Below, one piece after another: positions 60,501 through 64,000 of a stretch of 64,000 nt of DNA. Numbering within the stretch: the stretch's first letter is position 1; every line of letters starts with the position of its first letter. The position numbers and the translations under genes are program-made. This DNA is from Diplosphaera chodatii (Eukaryota; Chlorophyta; Trebouxiophyceae; Prasiolales; Stichococcaceae): NCBI GenBank assembly GCA_032358165.1, contig JAALGY010000032.1, positions 2,790,001 through 2,854,000 of the forward strand. Direction: 5' to 3'. Below the pieces are notes generated by a model. That model made no database searches. It was not told the origin of the DNA and saw only the letters and a program-made list of their open reading frames with translations.

Positions 60501-63488
60501 GATATATCTTGACACGATAGCACAATGGCCGTGTAAGTGTGTTCCAGGGCTCAAGATGACCAACGAGGTGGCAGATGTGGTCAACACGTTCCGCATCATT
60601 GCGGAGCTCCCGTCCGACAGCATGGGCGCATACGTCATCAGCATGGCCCGCTCCGCGTCTGACGTGCTGGCGGTGGTGCTGCTGCAGCGGGAGTGCGGCG
60701 TCAAGGTGCGCACGCCACCGCACATACGTGTCTATTACGCTGCACAGCGCATTGCATCAGTCAACAGAGTCCTGGTGTTGCGATGCATCTGGAACAAAGT
60801 CAGCTGCCAGGTGACGGTCGCACCCTGCGCTGCAGAACATGATGCGCGTCGCGCCGCTGTTCGAGACGCTGGACGACCTGGACAACTCGACGAAGACGAT
60901 GCAGGCGCTGCTGGGCAACGACTGGTACCGCAACCACATCCAGGGCATCCAGGAGGTCATGATCGGGTGAGTACAAGTGTGGACGCTGCCGTACGCTGGT
61001 CGCTGCCTTGTCAGCGGGCAAAGGCTAAGCACCCCAAGTTGCGGTGTTCACGAAAATGCATTTCTATCCAGGTACTCCGATTCTGGCAAGGATGCTGGCC
61101 GCTTGGCTGCTGCTTGGGGCTTGTACGAGGTGCAGGAGAACCTGGTGGCCGTCGCCAAGGTGCGGCGTGCTCACATGACGTGAGCGTTAGAGGCCATCGC
61201 AAGGTTCACGCATATGTTGCAAGCCAGGATAGCATGCAGTTGCAGCCTGGTTTCAGTGCGAGAATCGGCCACTGCTGCATGGCTCTGTAGGAGTATGACA
61301 TCAAGCTCACGCTGTTCCACGGGCGGGGCGGCACCGTGGGCCGCGGCGGTGGTCCAACCCACCTGGCCATCCTGTCGCAGCCGCCCAACACCATCAACGG
61401 CAGCATCCGTGTCACGGTGCAGGTGGGCACTGCAGTGCAATGACTGCCTGTGGGCATCTCTAGTGCCCTCATGCATGCTACAAGAGTACTCTCCCTGAAC
61501 CACTTCCTCCTGGACAACTGCCTGGGACACATCCTAGAACCCTGGCGAAGCTTGTCCAATCCGCGGCGCCGCACAGGGCGAGGTGCTGGAGCAGCAATTT
61601 GGGGAGGAGGAGGCGGCATTCCGGACGCTGGACCTGTACACCTCCGCGGTGCTGGAGTCCAGCCTGGCGCCCACCAATGCGCCCAAGCCCGAGTGGCGCG
61701 CCACCATGGCCGAGATGTCCAAGGTGTGCAGCAACATGCCCCCCGCCTGCATGTGCCGCCGCAGGCTGATTGGTCCTGCGTTTGCTGCACTGGGTTGGCG
61801 TGTGCGGAGGTGTCTGTCTTTGGCAGCGCAACCTCACAGCCAGCTTCTGCAAGGCGATTGCCTCCCATGCAGATGTCGTGCGACTCGTACCGGGACGTGG
61901 TGCGCAAGCACAAGCACTTCATCGACTACTTCCAGTCTGCTACGCCGGTCAACGAGCTGGGCCGCCTGAACATCGGGTCCCGCCCCGCCAAGCGGAAGGT
62001 GTGTTGCTGCACCCACCCCCGCTTGACCGCATCGTGGGCACCGTGCTGTAGCACACCTAATCTCAGAAAAACTTCTGTGCTGCCTTGTTCCAGTGCACCG
62101 AGCTCCTTGTGGACTATTCGGGAGTAACACCACCCGTATGCTGTGAACAGGCAGCCGGCAGCATCGAGGACCTGCGGGCCATCCCGTGGATCTTCGCCTG
62201 GACGCAGACGCGGCTGCACCTGCCGGTGTGGCTCGGCATTGGCGGCGCCTTCAAGGTGCGCGCCCTGCCGAGCAAAGCCTGCTGTGACAGACAGCTCCTG
62301 CATCAGTGCATCAGTTCACTACCGATGGTGGAAGGAGCTGCTCATCACAACTTCCTCTTTTGCCCTTCTGCAGAAGCTGTCGGACGCCGGCAAGCTGTCC
62401 CTGCTGCAGGAGATGTACAGGGAGTGGCCTTTCATGCAGGTGCCGCCTCACAGCTGTCCCTCTGCAGTGCGCTGCTGTTGCAGCACAGCACGATGCCCGC
62501 CGTCCAACACCGGGCCAGTGCTGAAAGGCCGACATGCTGGTCCAATTTGCACCGCTGTTCGATACTGTGTCCTCAGGTGACGCTGGACATGGTGGAGATG
62601 GTGTTCGCCAAGGCAGACCCGCGGGTGAGCCTGCTGTACGAGGAGCACCTATGCGCGCCCGAGCTCCACAGCTTTGGCGACGAAGTGCGGCGGTGAGCGC
62701 CCCTGCCGCCGCCCACGCCGCTCAACATGTGTTTTGGGGGTGGCACTGCAGCAACTTGAATCATGGTGACTGGGCATCAGACAGTTTCACTGACGGGCGG
62801 CAAGATATATGGGGTTGTCGGTGTACATTGCAGGGCATTTGAGGAGACGAAGCGGGAGCTGCTCGCGGTGGAGAGCCACAAGGCGCTGCTGTCGGACCCG
62901 CACACCTCTATGCTGCAGGCCAAGCTCAAGCTGCGCACGCCGTACATCACGCCCCTCAACATCCTGCAGGTGCAGTGGCCAGCCTGTTGTCACATGTCTG
63001 CTGCACACTTCATCACGACATTCACTTCATGCTGCGGCGTACTCACAGCACAGCCCTGATCGCATGCCGCCTGCAGATGTAACTTTCAATGAAGCATCCT
63101 TGCACGACTGCTTGCTTCAGATCACGACCCTGAACCCCAATGGTGTGTGCATGCCGCCGCTGCCGCAGGTGCACTGCCTGAAGGAGCTTCGGGGGCTGGA
63201 GGCGTCGGGGGAGACGCCCACAAAGTACAAGGACTACGTGCCGGAAAACCTGGAGGTCAAGGCCCTGCTGAGCCGCGACAAGAACATCACCAACGACCTG
63301 TACAAGGCCGCCGTCGCCGACACGCTGATCATCACCATGAAGGTGTGCTCCCCTGGCGCACAGCCCGCTGCACGTCCTCACCACTAGGTTGCTGCTGCTG
63401 CTGTTGCTGCATCAGCTGGGACCGGATGCAAGCCCTGGTCGGCGTGTGCATGCAGGGAATCTCCGCCGGGATGCAGAACACTGGCTGA
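57520..63488 (+). CDS. PPC: Phosphoenolpyruvate carboxylase, plant type
   Basis: Carboxylates PEP with bicarbonate to oxaloacetate. Twenty-three exons: 57520-57631, 57739-57848, 57985-58095, 58204-58296, 58381-58515, 58654-58827, 58983-59128, 59219-59375, 59505-59665, 59838-60021, 60225-60408, 60548-60705, 60836-60966, 61072-61159, 61291-61422, 61577-61723, 61873-61998, 62151-62255, 62374-62439, 62577-62692, 62834-62969, 63169-63342, 63456-63488; 992 aa. Signatures: VFTAHPTQ (catalytic His near 184), [37 protein letters not shown] and the plant-type C-terminus GMQNTG. I do not see the plant phosphorylation motif (acidic-xx-SIDAQLR) in the first 40 residues, so that regulation may be absent. 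Confidence 0.97.
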
Positions 63489-64000
63489 GCGCCACTGTGA
63501 CGCCTGCCAAGTACTTCGACGGATGAGCCAACACTATGGCATGTGGAGCAGCTGACGGAACTGCTCTGTGAGGGTGCTCACCATTTGGCTGGCCTCTCTC
63601 GGCAGCTCAGCGCACCTATGGCCCATACTGATTGGCATTGCAAGCGCTTGGGCTTCGTGTCGAAGCTGAGCAGATCTGCGAGCTTACCATGAAACAATTG
63701 GGTCCTTGGCAGTTCTGTTGCAGCAGCTAGCTGATGACTGATTTCAGGGGTTCCATGGATGAAATGCTGTGTGAGACCTGCAGCCAACCAACCCGATTGC
63801 GTGCCAATACTAGGCGCGCACTCTTACGCAAGGTGCTGCGATTGCGTCCAAGTCAACCTGACATACAGACGATGTGGGAGTACAGCTTCGCAAGCAAGAG
63901 TGGGACGGCAACGTAGGTGCGTTCGGCCCGATGACGTAGGTGCCACGCGGCACACGGATCCCTGCGATTCCCGACCAGATGTTCTGCTCCCAGTGCGCCG
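63489..64000. other. PEPC downstream region and right edge
   Basis: Mostly featureless. On the minus strand a frame is open from the window edge to a stop at 63811-63813; it could be the 3' end of a neighbouring gene. It includes NIWSGIAGIRVPRGTYVIGP. No family is recognised. Confidence 0.3.

Overview
This 64 kb window is nuclear DNA from a photosynthetic eukaryote, most likely a green alga and probably trebouxiophyte-like. It carries spliced genes with many short introns, a plastid HCF244 homologue, plant-type PEP carboxylase, a CDKA kinase, a calredoxin-type EF-hand/thioredoxin protein and a predicted plastid SulP transporter. Splice junctions were worked out by hand from reading-frame continuity and family motifs. 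The models give 19 complete spliced or intronless family-assigned genes, one small unassigned gene and one truncated gene. They contain about 164 introns, and in almost all of them reading phase closes exactly across the junctions.

Layout. 1-488(-): N-terminal piece of a Fray/OSR1-like kinase. 1318-3475(-): eIF4A. 4027-5963(-): OS-9 ER lectin ending in HDEL. 6271-8983(+): JmjC/cupin-like protein with a degenerate iron site. 9605-10346(+): mitochondrial bL35. 10586-12908(-): HCF244. 13424-17625(+): NAD kinase. 18199-20326(-): CDK10-like kinase. 21134-23142(+): CDKA. 23802-24215(+): small predicted plastid membrane protein. 24602-26979(-): calredoxin-like. 27555-29357(-): intronless CRTISO-like oxidoreductase. 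30209-33174(-): class-II amidotransferase-like domain fused to a LOV photosensor. 33552-37289(+): secreted papain-family protease with a 26/29-kDa-protease-type N-terminal domain. 37684-40221(-): Golgi-type sulfotransferase. 40918-41879(-): PYM. 42433-44770(+): WD40 protein. 45038-46623(-): p34/AAGAB-like adaptin-binding protein. 47164-52605(-): GH5 cellulase with a CBM-like domain and six ShK domains inserted in the catalytic domain. 53660-56834(-): SulP transporter with STAS domain. 57520-63488(+): PEP carboxylase.

This is ordinary housekeeping chromosome; no mobile element, CRISPR, rRNA or tRNA was seen. Six gene pairs are divergent and share 307-807 bp: OS-9/JmjC-like, HCF244/NADK, CDK10-like/CDKA, LOV protein/protease, PYM/WD40 and SulP/PEPC. 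Functional themes are plastid biology and redox, extracellular or secretory proteins, cell-cycle kinases and RNA/translation.

The most unusual items are the GH5 enzyme whose ShK array is built from six symmetric phase 1-1 exons, and the amidotransferase-LOV fusion. Weaker but checkable oddities are four inferred GC-AG introns, terminal exons of 11 and 14 nt, a perfect 20-bp intronic inverted repeat, and two AT-rich palindromes in a divergent promoter.
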